Source: Candidatus Sigynarchaeota archaeon (GTDB taxonomy: Archaea; Asgardarchaeota; Jordarchaeia; Jordarchaeales; Jordarchaeaceae). Taken from it: DNA of 6,354 nucleotides. The stretch is taken from assembly GCA_030587505.1 (NCBI GenBank), contig JAUQYY010000126.1, positions 1 through 6,354 on the forward strand, read 5' to 3'. The translations under genes were made by a program, and so were the position numbers. Below are positions 1 to 6,276 of the stretch, in pieces (positions within the stretch are counted from its first letter, which is position 1; each line of letters begins with the position of its first letter). The notes under the pieces are model-generated. The model worked only from the letters and a program-made list of their open reading frames with translations, was not told the origin of the DNA and ran no database searches.

Positions 1-14
1 CATAAAGAAATTAA

Positions 15-61
15 GCGGAATATATTAATTTTGAATCAAACGGTCTAATAACTTAAAAAGG
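15..61 (+). promoter_or_regulatory. candidate archaeal promoter region of pheA
   Basis: The 111 bases before pheA are AT-rich and contain two TATA-like elements: AATATATTAA at 19-28, preceded by a purine-rich stretch, and CTTAAAAA at 52-59. With the usual archaeal spacing of about 25 bases they would start transcription near 48 or near 80, giving leaders of roughly 60 or 30 bases. A third weaker box, CATAAAAG at 71-78, would give a very short leader. I cannot choose between them from sequence alone. Confidence 0.35.
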
Positions 62-101
62 TTTCACAAGCATAAAAGTATTCACATCCTCAAAACAAAA
101 T

Positions 102-105
102 GGTG
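102..105 (+). promoter_or_regulatory. ribosome binding site of pheA, supporting a TTG start
   Basis: GGTG lies six bases before the TTG codon at 112 and matches the archaeal Shine-Dalgarno register (GGTG pairing with CACC of the 16S tail). An in-frame TAA at 106-108 rules out any earlier start. The next in-frame ATG would remove the whole mutase domain, so the TTG start is well supported. Confidence 0.6.
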
Positions 106-111
106 TAAAAA

Positions 112-1239
112 TTGAGCGACGTTTATAGGGATAAACTGATCGCCCTCAGGAAGGAGATCGACGAAATCGACTCACAGATAGTTGAGCTCCTAGTGAGAAG
201 AAGGGATAAGGTGAGAGAGATAGCGGGAGTGAAGTCCAAGCTCAAACTGAAGATTCGAGACCAAAAGAGGGAAACACAGATAATCACTCACTGCGAGGAG
301 AAAGCCGAGGAGAGAGGCTTAGACGCGAATTTTGTTAACAAACTGTTCCTGGAGATTATAGACTACGGGAGAAAGATTGAGAGCGAAGTGAGAGGCGAGG
401 TTAAGAAGGTTGCGTATCTGAGTCCCCGGGGAACCTTTACAGAGGAAGCTGCCCTGAGGTACGTTTCAGAGATGGAGGCTGAGATGATTCCGATGTCCAC
501 CATCGCGAGCATAATCTCCTCGGTGGAAGACGGACATGTTGACATAGGGATTGTACCCATCGAAAACTCGGTGGAGGGAACGGTGACAATAACTCTTGAC
601 CTCTTGGCGAGAAGCGAGGCCAAGATCTGCGGCGAGATTATTCTCCCCATTGTCCACAACCTGATATCAAAGGAAAGAATCAGCTTGGACAAGATTACCA
701 AGGTTTACTCCCACCCTCAGGCACTTGCTCAGTGCAGAACATTCCTGGCCACAAAATTGCCCCACGCATATCTCGCCGAGACACACAGCACAGCGGAGGC
801 GGTGAAAATGGTGGCAGAAGAGGAGGACACAACTATTGCAGCCATAGGCAGCTCAGCTGCGGCCAGGCTGTACGGAATGACCATCCTCGCCGAGGGAATC
901 CAGGATGAACAAACAAACGAAACCCGCTTCGCGGTGATATCTTCCAAGGACAGCGAACCAACCGGCGTAGACAAAACATCAATAGCAATTTTTCTCCTTC
1001 AGGACAGGCCAGGAGCTCTCTGCGAGGTTTTGGAAGAGTTCAGAGACAGAGACATCAACCTCACCAGGATCGAGTCCAGACCGTCCAAAAGGGTCCTTGG
1101 AGATTACATCTTCTTCATTGACCTAGAGGGTCACAGAAAAGACCCCAAAGTTGAGGAGGCGATAAGAAACATAAGCAAAAAGGCGGGTGAAGTCAAAATA
1201 CTCGGCTCCTTCCCTGCAGCCAAGAGGAAAAGAAAGTAG
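112..1239 (+). CDS. pheA: bifunctional chorismate mutase / prephenate dehydratase (P-protein) with ACT domain
   Basis: This cytosolic enzyme converts chorismate to prephenate and then to phenylpyruvate, the precursor of phenylalanine. Residues 5-95 are an all-helical AroQ chorismate mutase. They align without gaps to the E. coli P-protein and retain R13, R30, K41, D50, R53 and E54, but have E90 where E. coli has Gln88 and G86 where it has Ser84. Residues 98-278 are prephenate dehydratase, with YLSPRGTFT (102-110), IENSVEGT (150-157), SHPQALAQC (200-208) and the catalytic TRF triad (271-273). Residues 288-368 are an ACT domain with GALCEVL (301-307) and ESRP (321-324), the phenylalanine-binding signature, so feedback inhibition by phenylalanine is expected. 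The length of 375 is normal for the family. The tail ends in KRKRK. The start is TTG, fixed by an upstream in-frame stop. cofG follows 78 bases later on the same strand. Confidence 0.95.
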   Translation: MSDVYRDKLIALRKEIDEIDSQIVELLVRRRDKVREIAGVKSKLKLKIRDQKRETQIITHCEEKAEERGLDANFVNKLFLEIIDYGRKIESEVRGEVKKVAYLSPRGTFTEEAALRYVSEMEAEMIPMSTIASIISSVEDGHVDIGIVPIENSVEGTVTITLDLLARSEAKICGEIILPIVHNLISKERISLDKITKVYSHPQALAQCRTFLATKLPHAYLAETHSTAEAVKMVAEEEDTTIAAIGSSAAARLYGMTILAEGIQDEQTNETRFAVISSKDSEPTGVDKTSIAIFLLQDRPGALCEVLEEFRDRDINLTRIESRPSKRVLGDYIFFIDLEGHRKDPKVEEAIRNISKKAGEVKILGSFPAAKRKRK

Positions 1240-1317
1240 CCCCGCATCAATCACACACTATTCCACACGAACAAGCAAAAAGCCCGAGAAGGGTAAAACC
1301 AAAAAGAAGGTTCAGAA

Positions 1318-2451
1318 ATGCTCAAAGGGATCGAAGAGGAAGAACTGGACTTTGACAGGGCGTTAGCCCTCGCAAGCAATGGAGACATGGAGGAAATATG
1401 CAGGGCAGCCGGCAGGATAAGGGAAAAGTACTACGGCAGAAACATAACGTTCTCCTCAAACGTTTTCATACCCTTAACAAACTATTGTAGGAATAGATGC
1501 GCCTACTGCGGCTTCCGACGTGAACCCGGGGATTCCGATGCGAGGATCATGAGCCCTGAGGAGGTGAAAACCCTTCTGGTGAGAGGTAAGCAGGCAGGGT
1601 GCACAGAAGCGCTCTTCACATTTGGGGAGAAACCCGAAGAAAAGTACCCAGAGGTGAGGGAGTTCCTTGAGGAGAGGGGATACTCGTCGATTATCGACTA
1701 CCTATATGACTTATGCTTGATGTCTCTTGAGATAGGCCTTCTCCCACACAGTAACCCAGGAGTCCTAAAGAGAGGCGAGGTTGAAAAGTTGAAACAGGTG
1801 AACGCCAGCATGGGTCTCATGCTGGAAAGCAGCAGTGAGAGGCTGTGCCACACTGGGGGACCGCACGAGCACAGCCCCGGGAAACTGCCCAGAAAAAGAA
1901 TCGAAACCATAAGATACGCGGGGGAACTCAATGTTCCCTTCACGAGCGGCATCTTGCTGGGAATAGGGGAAACCATGGAGGAGAGGGTTGAAAGCATCTA
2001 CGTTTTAAAAACGCTACACGAGAAATACGGGCACATCCAAGAGGTAATAATTCAAAACTTCGATCCAAAACCGAACACACCAATGGAGAACTTTCCACCG
2101 CCAAGCATAAGTGAGATTATTCTCACCGCGGCTATCGCGCGATTGGTTTTTAAGGGAGAAGTAAGTATTCAAATCCCGCCAAACTTAAATATTCGTCACG
2201 TGCGTGAATTGCTTAAATCAGGAATGAATGACTGGGGCGGCATATCACCCATAACACTGGACGAAATCAATCCGAGCCACCCCTGGCCGTCGAAAAAGAA
2301 TCTTGAGAAGATTACCCGGGAAGCAGGCTTCAGCCTAATTGAAAGATTACCAGTTTACCCGAAGTACATACTGAGAAAATATATTCCGAGCATGGTTGCC
2401 CCCCTTGTCCACAGACTAGCTGACGAGAGAGGTTATAGGAAACCTCAATGA
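1318..2451 (+). CDS. cofG: 7,8-didemethyl-8-hydroxy-5-deazariboflavin (Fo) synthase subunit CofG, radical SAM
   Basis: CofG carries out the second radical step of Fo synthesis, closing the deazaflavin ring on the adduct made by CofH. Fo is the chromophore of coenzyme F420. The radical SAM iron-sulfur motif is CRNRCAYC, with C57, C61 and C64. Further blocks fit CofG rather than CofH: LFTFGEKPEE (99-108), LLPHSNPGVL (141-150), GLMLESSSERL (166-176), HSPGKLPRKRIETIRYAGEL (185-204), TSGILLGIGET (209-219), IQNFDPKPNTPM (245-256), IQIPPNL (284-290) and DWGGISPITLDEINP (305-319). At 377 residues it is full length. An in-frame TAA at 1294-1296 limits the start, and a weak AGGT at 1308-1311 lies six bases before the ATG. 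No clear TATA box is seen in the 78-base gap after pheA, so co-transcription with pheA is plausible. Confidence 0.95.
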   Translation: MLKGIEEEELDFDRALALASNGDMEEICRAAGRIREKYYGRNITFSSNVFIPLTNYCRNRCAYCGFRREPGDSDARIMSPEEVKTLLVRGKQAGCTEALFTFGEKPEEKYPEVREFLEERGYSSIIDYLYDLCLMSLEIGLLPHSNPGVLKRGEVEKLKQVNASMGLMLESSSERLCHTGGPHEHSPGKLPRKRIETIRYAGELNVPFTSGILLGIGETMEERVESIYVLKTLHEKYGHIQEVIIQNFDPKPNTPMENFPPPSISEIILTAAIARLVFKGEVSIQIPPNLNIRHVRELLKSGMNDWGGISPITLDEINPSHPWPSKKNLEKITREAGFSLIERLPVYPKYILRKYIPSMVAPLVHRLADERGYRKPQ

Positions 2452-2661
2452 GGCACGACTAAAAGTAAACTCAATAACGCTGTAGTAGTGAAACATCGGC
2501 CGAATGAATCCAGAAATGCCGAGAAGCAACAGAGTTGCAAGAACCGCTGGAAGCACGGGAGGTAGTTAGAAACAGTAGTCAGCTTGATGGTTATATTCGT
2601 TCAATGGAAAAAAACTTCGGTTTCAACGTGGAGAAAAGATACTAAAAACCAAAAACAATAG

Positions 2662-2670
2662 TATTATAAT
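2662..2670 (+). promoter_or_regulatory. candidate TATA box of cofH
   Basis: TATTATAAT sits about 48 bases before the cofH start and would place transcription initiation near 2692, leaving a leader of roughly 22 bases. The 263-base gap between cofG and cofH has no convincing gene. It holds another TATA-like stretch (TTATATTC, 2591-2598) and a four-base-pair stem closed by a TTCG loop at 2612-2623. Its longest start-to-stop reading near 2504 is only about 21 codons. The gap suggests cofH can be transcribed separately from cofG. Confidence 0.4.
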
Positions 2671-2703
2671 CTGACGAGTGTGCAACCCCCATATCGATGA
2701 TTT

Positions 2704-2710
2704 GGTGATC
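2704..2710 (+). promoter_or_regulatory. strong ribosome binding site of cofH, fixing a GTG start
   Basis: GGTGATC is a seven-base match to the complement of the archaeal 16S tail. Its GGTG ends seven bases before the GTG at 2715, the same register as in pheA. An in-frame TGA overlaps it at 2706-2708, so no earlier start is possible. The alternative TTG at 2724 would sit too far away. Confidence 0.75.
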
Positions 2711-2714
2711 TCCT

Positions 2715-3842
2715 GTGGAGGGTTTGAGATTGAATTTATTGAATGACATAGACGGCGAAGTTTCACACATACTCAACAGAGCCATCGACGGGCATCCCCC
2801 ATCCATAGACGAGGCGGAGCTTCTGTTCGGTTGCACCGGCCAGGAGTTTCTTGCCCTTATTCTTGTTGCCAACCATATTAGAAAGAGAGCGGTGGGGGAT
2901 ATAGTTACCTACGTTATCAACAGGAACATTAATTTCACGAACGTGTGCGTGAATAGGTGCCGCTTTTGCGCCTTTCGTGAAGATAGGGATTCTCCGAACA
3001 CGTTTTTGTTGTCAACAAAGGAAATCGAAAACAAAACCCTCGAAGCTGTGAAGATGAAAGCCACAGAGGTCTGCATTCAGGGGGGACTGCACCCGGAAGC
3101 TAACCTCGACTTTTACCTGCGAATTCTAAAAGCCGTGAGGCGGGTGAGCTCAGAAATACACATCCACGCTTTCAGTCCCATGGAAATATTCCACGCCGCG
3201 AGAAGAGACGGACTAAGCGTTAGAGAGGTCCTAAAGAGTCTAAAGGACGCGGGGCTGGACTCTATGCCCGGAACGGCAGCGGAGATATTAGTGGACAAGG
3301 TGAGAGCGGTAATATGTCCCGAAAAGATATCGGTGAGGGAATGGATTCAAATCATTGAAGAAGCCCATAAGCTGGGAATACCGACCTCGAGTACTATGAT
3401 GTACGGACATGTTGAGAGCGACAGGGACAAAGCGGTGCACATGGATATTCTGAGAAATATTCAGAAAAGAACCGGAGGATTCACAGAGTTCGTTCCGCTC
3501 AGTTTCATCCATCAGCACACAGAACTCTATAGGAATCTCTCCGCCAGGCCCGGAGCCACGGGGATGGAGGATGTTAAGGTGTACGCGGTTTCCCGCCTAA
3601 TGTTCGATGGCCTCATCAACAACATTCAGGTTTCATGGGTTAAGCTGGGAACAAAGTTCGCTCAATTCTGCCTCAACGTGGGCGCGAACGATTTCGGAGG
3701 CACACTCTTCGAAGAGAACATATCGAAAATAGCGGGGTCTTCAAGTGGGGAGTACCTTCCCGCTGAAAGGATAGTAGCTCTTATTAGGGACTGCGGACGT
3801 ATTCCCGTTCAGAGAACAACGGTCTACGAACTACTGGGCTAA
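2715..3842 (+). CDS. cofH: 5-amino-6-(D-ribitylamino)uracil--L-tyrosine 4-hydroxyphenyl transferase CofH, radical SAM
   Basis: CofH performs the first radical step of Fo synthesis. It transfers the 4-hydroxybenzyl group of tyrosine to 5-amino-6-ribitylaminouracil, and CofG then closes the ring. The radical SAM cluster motif is CVNRCRFC, with C78, C82 and C85. Other family blocks are IQGGLHPEANLDFY (121-134), HIHAFSPMEI (149-158), MPGTAAEIL (184-192), STMMYGHVES (226-235), FVPLSFIH (259-266), WVKLG (308-312) and GANDFGGTLFEENIS (323-337). The N-terminal helical segment (8-60) is typical. The relatives MqnC and MqnE of menaquinone synthesis share much of this pattern, but a full cofG directly upstream strongly favours CofH. 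The 375 residues are full length. The start is GTG with a strong ribosome binding site. In actinobacteria CofG and CofH are fused as FbiC; here they are separate, the arrangement usual in archaea. Confidence 0.94.
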   Translation: MEGLRLNLLNDIDGEVSHILNRAIDGHPPSIDEAELLFGCTGQEFLALILVANHIRKRAVGDIVTYVINRNINFTNVCVNRCRFCAFREDRDSPNTFLLSTKEIENKTLEAVKMKATEVCIQGGLHPEANLDFYLRILKAVRRVSSEIHIHAFSPMEIFHAARRDGLSVREVLKSLKDAGLDSMPGTAAEILVDKVRAVICPEKISVREWIQIIEEAHKLGIPTSSTMMYGHVESDRDKAVHMDILRNIQKRTGGFTEFVPLSFIHQHTELYRNLSARPGATGMEDVKVYAVSRLMFDGLINNIQVSWVKLGTKFAQFCLNVGANDFGGTLFEENISKIAGSSSGEYLPAERIVALIRDCGRIPVQRTTVYELLG

Positions 3843-3845
3843 CGC

Positions 3846-3866
3846 AAACCCACAACTATGGGGTTT
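3846..3866. terminator. candidate bidirectional terminator hairpin between convergent genes
   Basis: AAACCC (3846-3851) and GGGTTT (3861-3866) form a six-base-pair stem with a nine-base loop in the 22-base gap between the cofH stop and the minus-strand gene's stop. The right arm overlaps the TAA of the minus-strand gene (3865-3867). On the + strand a pyrimidine tract follows (3870-3885, with TTTTTT at 3891-3896), which suits archaeal U-rich termination of cofH. On the minus strand no T-run follows, so support for termination in that direction is weak. Confidence 0.4.
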
Positions 3867-5922
3867 AGATTCTCTCTTCCTTTCGGAAAATTTTTTCAAC
3901 TCTGCCTTGTAGCATTTCGAAGCTTCGCTCATTGAGCATATTCATCCTCAAGAGGTTGTTTAGCCCCTCGTAAACGTAAGTTTCAATCTTTCGCGAGTCC
4001 AGTATGTTCTTTTCACTGAACGCTCTTTCGATTTCGTACTTTAGCTCCTTGTTCTCATTGATCAGCTTTTCAACTTTTCTCATCAAGGCTTCCAGAAACA
4101 GGGGATTCGGCATGTCAAGTGGGAGTGTTTTCTGCCCAAAGGTACAGGTGGGAGTTCTTCTCGTTTTTGAGAGAATCAGAGGGGGTACCACGAAAAGCCG
4201 CTTGCTCTTTACATCTTCGAACCTGGAAACGTATAGGGGGATGTAAAAAAGTGAGGGAGAATAAAGTTTTTCAGGAGAGGAGACAACCAGCGAGTCTAGG
4301 TTTCCGATTAGTTGATCGACCTCGCTACGCACTCTGATAAGTGCTTCTTTAAGCTCCTCTAGCATACCTTCAACCCTCTCCAGCAGCTCCTGCTGCTCGT
4401 TCAAAACCGCTTCACGCTCTTCTCGGATCATGTCGATTCTAGACTTTTGCTCCTCAATCTTTTTGTCGTAAGCTTCCACAATTGAGTTCTTTTCGCTCTC
4501 CGTTTTTTTGGTTATCTTTTCAATCGTCGAGTCTATCTTCTTAATGTTCTTGGAAATTTTCTCAACCAACTTCTTGGTTTTGTTCATATACTCTGAAACG
4601 TTAACCAGTTTTTCTATACGCCCGCTTATTATTCCCAACATTCCAGCCTGGTTATTCACTCTCCTTTCTATTTCCTCAGTGGATTTCAACGCGACATCCT
4701 CTAAAACGTCCACCAAGGGACCGAACAGGTTTTTTATCTCCAAAACTAGATTCTTATCCTCCTCAGCCAACCAAGCATCAATACCTCTTAGTTCCTCCTC
4801 CCTAAGCCTCAGCAGGATTTCAATCTGGTTCTCAACATCCTTAACGGTTTCCTCAATCTTAACCCGGTACAGTTCTTTAGTCGCCTCAATTTTTTCACGT
4901 ATTTTGTTTATCCACTTTTCACCCACAGACGAAACAAGGTTAACAGATTCCACCAGTTTCTGGGAGTATCCCTTCAACTCTCCAACAAGCTCAACGAAGC
5001 CATTCCTGTTCTCAACCGCCTGGCTCTGGCTTATAAGCGGGTGGACAACCACGTAACCAGCGGTATCGCTTAGCCTCGCCCGGGACAAACAGGCCCCGAT
5101 CTCCTGTACCATCTCATGCTCCAAAAAGCCGTACAAAGGAAATTCATTAATCGCTTCACTCTTGGAATCGGCCAAGAGACGTTCAATTGTATCTACAAAC
5201 TCTTCAACATTTCTCACTTTGAGTAAACTCTCAACCTTCTCTAAAGAGAGAGAACGGTTAATTTTTACCGGGAGAAAATCCGTGCTCATGGCGTCTATAA
5301 CCACAACCCTATCCCCGTTCTTGTAGGGAACTATCCAGAGAGGCCACAAGACCCTCACAACGCCGGTTAACTCCTCTGGCGCCCGCTTCCGAAAAAGCCC
5401 ACCACCGCGACTTCTCACATCCTCCAGAAGAGAAACCACGCTTGCAACCTCGATATCGAAGGGATAGGGCGAGGGATCATCGCTGTCGTCTCGCAGGAAC
5501 GGAGCTAACCGAACCTTACCCGGGAGACTCTTCATCTGGTAATCTTCAACCAAAACATCCAGGTCCTCGGAGAACGACCTGAAAACGGTCACATCGCCCC
5601 GCCACCCCTCGATCTCCTTCCCGAAACGGTTAAGAAACGCGTTGATAGAGAATCTAAGAAAGTTTTTGATTTCTTGCTCGTCATCCTCCTTCTCCACAAC
5701 AACCACAAAAATCAGTTTGCCCGAAACCTCACAGATAAACTTAGCGTCCCCCATCTCCATTGTTTTGATATCACCGTGACCAATTTCCCGAGCGAATGTG
5801 TAAACGGCGCCAAGAAAACCTGAAAACAGTGACTCATCAACACGATTCTCGCCGTAAACCTTGTGGAAAAGCGACTCGCCGGATTTTAGCAGGACGTAGA
5901 ACTCTTTTATCATTTTAACCAT
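3865..5922 (-). CDS. longin-like domain protein with long coiled coil, function unknown
   Basis: I do not recognise a named family for the whole protein (685 residues). Residues 4-125 show a strand-strand-helix-strand-strand-helix order like a longin domain: IKEFYVLLKSGESLFHKVY (5-23), a helix at 31-47, MEMGDAKFICEVSGKLIFVV (56-75) and a helix at 83-105. Residues 185-300 are mixed alpha/beta, including LWPLWIVPYKNGDRVVVIDA (192-211). Residues about 310-545 are highly charged, heptad-like and rich in Glu, Lys and Ile/Leu, with one likely break near 398-435. A second beta-rich piece, FYIPLYVSRFEDVKSKRLFV (559-578), is followed by a helical tail. There is no signal peptide, membrane segment, Walker motif or zinc site, so it is probably cytosolic and non-enzymatic. 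The ATG at 5922 has no ribosome binding site; Met4 (5913) is an alternative start. An in-frame TAA at 5965-5967 blocks extension. A scaffold, tether or cytoskeleton-like role is conceivable but unproven. Confidence 0.85.
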   Translation of the reverse strand: MVKMIKEFYVLLKSGESLFHKVYGENRVDESLFSGFLGAVYTFAREIGHGDIKTMEMGDAKFICEVSGKLIFVVVVEKEDDEQEIKNFLRFSINAFLNRFGKEIEGWRGDVTVFRSFSEDLDVLVEDYQMKSLPGKVRLAPFLRDDSDDPSPYPFDIEVASVVSLLEDVRSRGGGLFRKRAPEELTGVVRVLWPLWIVPYKNGDRVVVIDAMSTDFLPVKINRSLSLEKVESLLKVRNVEEFVDTIERLLADSKSEAINEFPLYGFLEHEMVQEIGACLSRARLSDTAGYVVVHPLISQSQAVENRNGFVELVGELKGYSQKLVESVNLVSSVGEKWINKIREKIEATKELYRVKIEETVKDVENQIEILLRLREEELRGIDAWLAEEDKNLVLEIKNLFGPLVDVLEDVALKSTEEIERRVNNQAGMLGIISGRIEKLVNVSEYMNKTKKLVEKISKNIKKIDSTIEKITKKTESEKNSIVEAYDKKIEEQKSRIDMIREEREAVLNEQQELLERVEGMLEELKEALIRVRSEVDQLIGNLDSLVVSSPEKLYSPSLFYIPLYVSRFEDVKSKRLFVVPPLILSKTRRTPTCTFGQKTLPLDMPNPLFLEALMRKVEKLINENKELKYEIERAFSEKNILDSRKIETYVYEGLNNLLRMNMLNERSFEMLQGRVEKIFRKEERI

Positions 5923-5977
5923 GGCCGACGCTTTTTGTGAGAGGAAAAGGTCTACAAAGAATGTTTATCTGATAGAA

Positions 5978-6003
5978 AGTTATATTCGGTTTCCATATAA
6001 AAA
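5978..6003 (-). promoter_or_regulatory. candidate promoter of the longin/coiled-coil gene
   Basis: Read on the minus strand, TTTTTATATGG (6003-5993) and GAATATAACTT (5988-5978) are two adjacent TATA-like boxes about 60-80 bases before the start codon. A GGAAACC segment lies between them. Transcription would begin near 5972 or 5958, leaving a leader of about 36-50 bases without a Shine-Dalgarno match. Confidence 0.4.
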
Positions 6004-6066
6004 TACATCTGCATCTAACAAACCAGTACACGTCTAGTGAGCCACAAAACAGGGCAAGGGGTCAAG

Positions 6067-6090
6067 CAGACACAGATACAGACGCAGACA
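6067..6090 (+). repeat. four-copy hexanucleotide tandem repeat (CAGAYR)
   Basis: Four consecutive six-base units read CAGACA, CAGATA, CAGACG and CAGACA. They lie about 145 bases before the minus-strand gene's start and outside any supported gene. The units differ by one or two bases, so the array is partly degenerated. It may be a simple-sequence tract or a clustered binding site. Confidence 0.7.
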
Positions 6091-6150
6091 AAAAACTCCA
6101 AACAGGTGACACGGGAATGGGAGCTATAGGGAATGAGGATAAAAAAGATG

Positions 6151-6160
6151 CTTCTATAAG
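6151..6160 (+). promoter_or_regulatory. candidate TATA box of the zinc-ribbon gene
   Basis: CTTCTATAAG resembles an archaeal TATA box and follows an A-rich segment (AAAAAAGATG). It would start transcription near 6182 and leave a leader of about 95 bases, long for an archaeon, so another initiation site nearer the gene is possible. Confidence 0.3.
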
Positions 6161-6266
6161 TAGTGGGTGAGAATGGTAAGCACGTTGTACAAACATAATT
6201 TTTCGAAGTGAGGTGTAAGGTTTTTTGGGGACGGATGTGTAATTGGGGGCCGATGAAAAAACTTAA

Positions 6267-6274
6267 GGAGGTGA
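6267..6274 (+). promoter_or_regulatory. strong ribosome binding site of the zinc-ribbon gene
   Basis: GGAGGTGA is the best Shine-Dalgarno match in the window. The GTG at 6277 lies five bases after GGAGG. The TTG at 6286 is the alternative. Upstream in-frame ATGs at 6235 and 6253 would place this site inside the gene and are less likely. Measured from GGTG, GTG 6277 is three bases away and TTG 6286 twelve, against six to seven for pheA and cofH, so the exact start stays open. Confidence 0.7.
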
Positions 6275-6276
6275 GA

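Larger units (their letters stand above)
5923..6276. other. gene-free divergent intergenic region
   Basis: This stretch of about 350 bases separates two divergent genes. No protein-like reading is seen on either strand. The long minus-strand reading across 6015-6326 has a low-complexity composition dictated by a DNA repeat and overlaps the ribosome binding site of the next gene. The region holds candidate promoters on both strands, a hexanucleotide repeat (6067-6090), a near direct repeat GGGAATGGG/GGGAATGAG (6113-6121 and 6129-6137) and a T-run at 6221-6226. No tRNA-like or strong hairpin structure was found by eye. Confidence 0.6.

Noticed and set aside
2504..2569. Possible 21-codon peptide in the cofG-cofH gap
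   Set aside because: It has no ribosome binding site, no recognisable motif and a length expected by chance.
2590..2599. GTTATATTCG also occurs at 5980-5989 near the longin gene, suggesting a shared operator
   Set aside because: A ten-base AT-rich match is expected several times by chance in a window this size, and both copies look like ordinary TATA-type sequence.
2715..3842. Alternative identity as MqnC or MqnE of the futalosine menaquinone pathway
   Set aside because: These relatives share the radical SAM pattern, but the intact cofG next door and the CofH-like motifs favour Fo synthase. No other menaquinone gene is present.
4508..5056. 182-residue plus-strand reading opposite the coiled coil
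   Set aside because: Its Ser/Phe/Ile-rich composition is what the complement of Glu/Lys/Leu-rich coiled-coil codons gives. The minus-strand protein has a coherent domain structure.
6182..6226. Small RNA ending at the T-run 6221-6226
   Set aside because: No stable hairpin or C/D-box pair was found, and the segment is more simply the leader of the zinc-ribbon gene.
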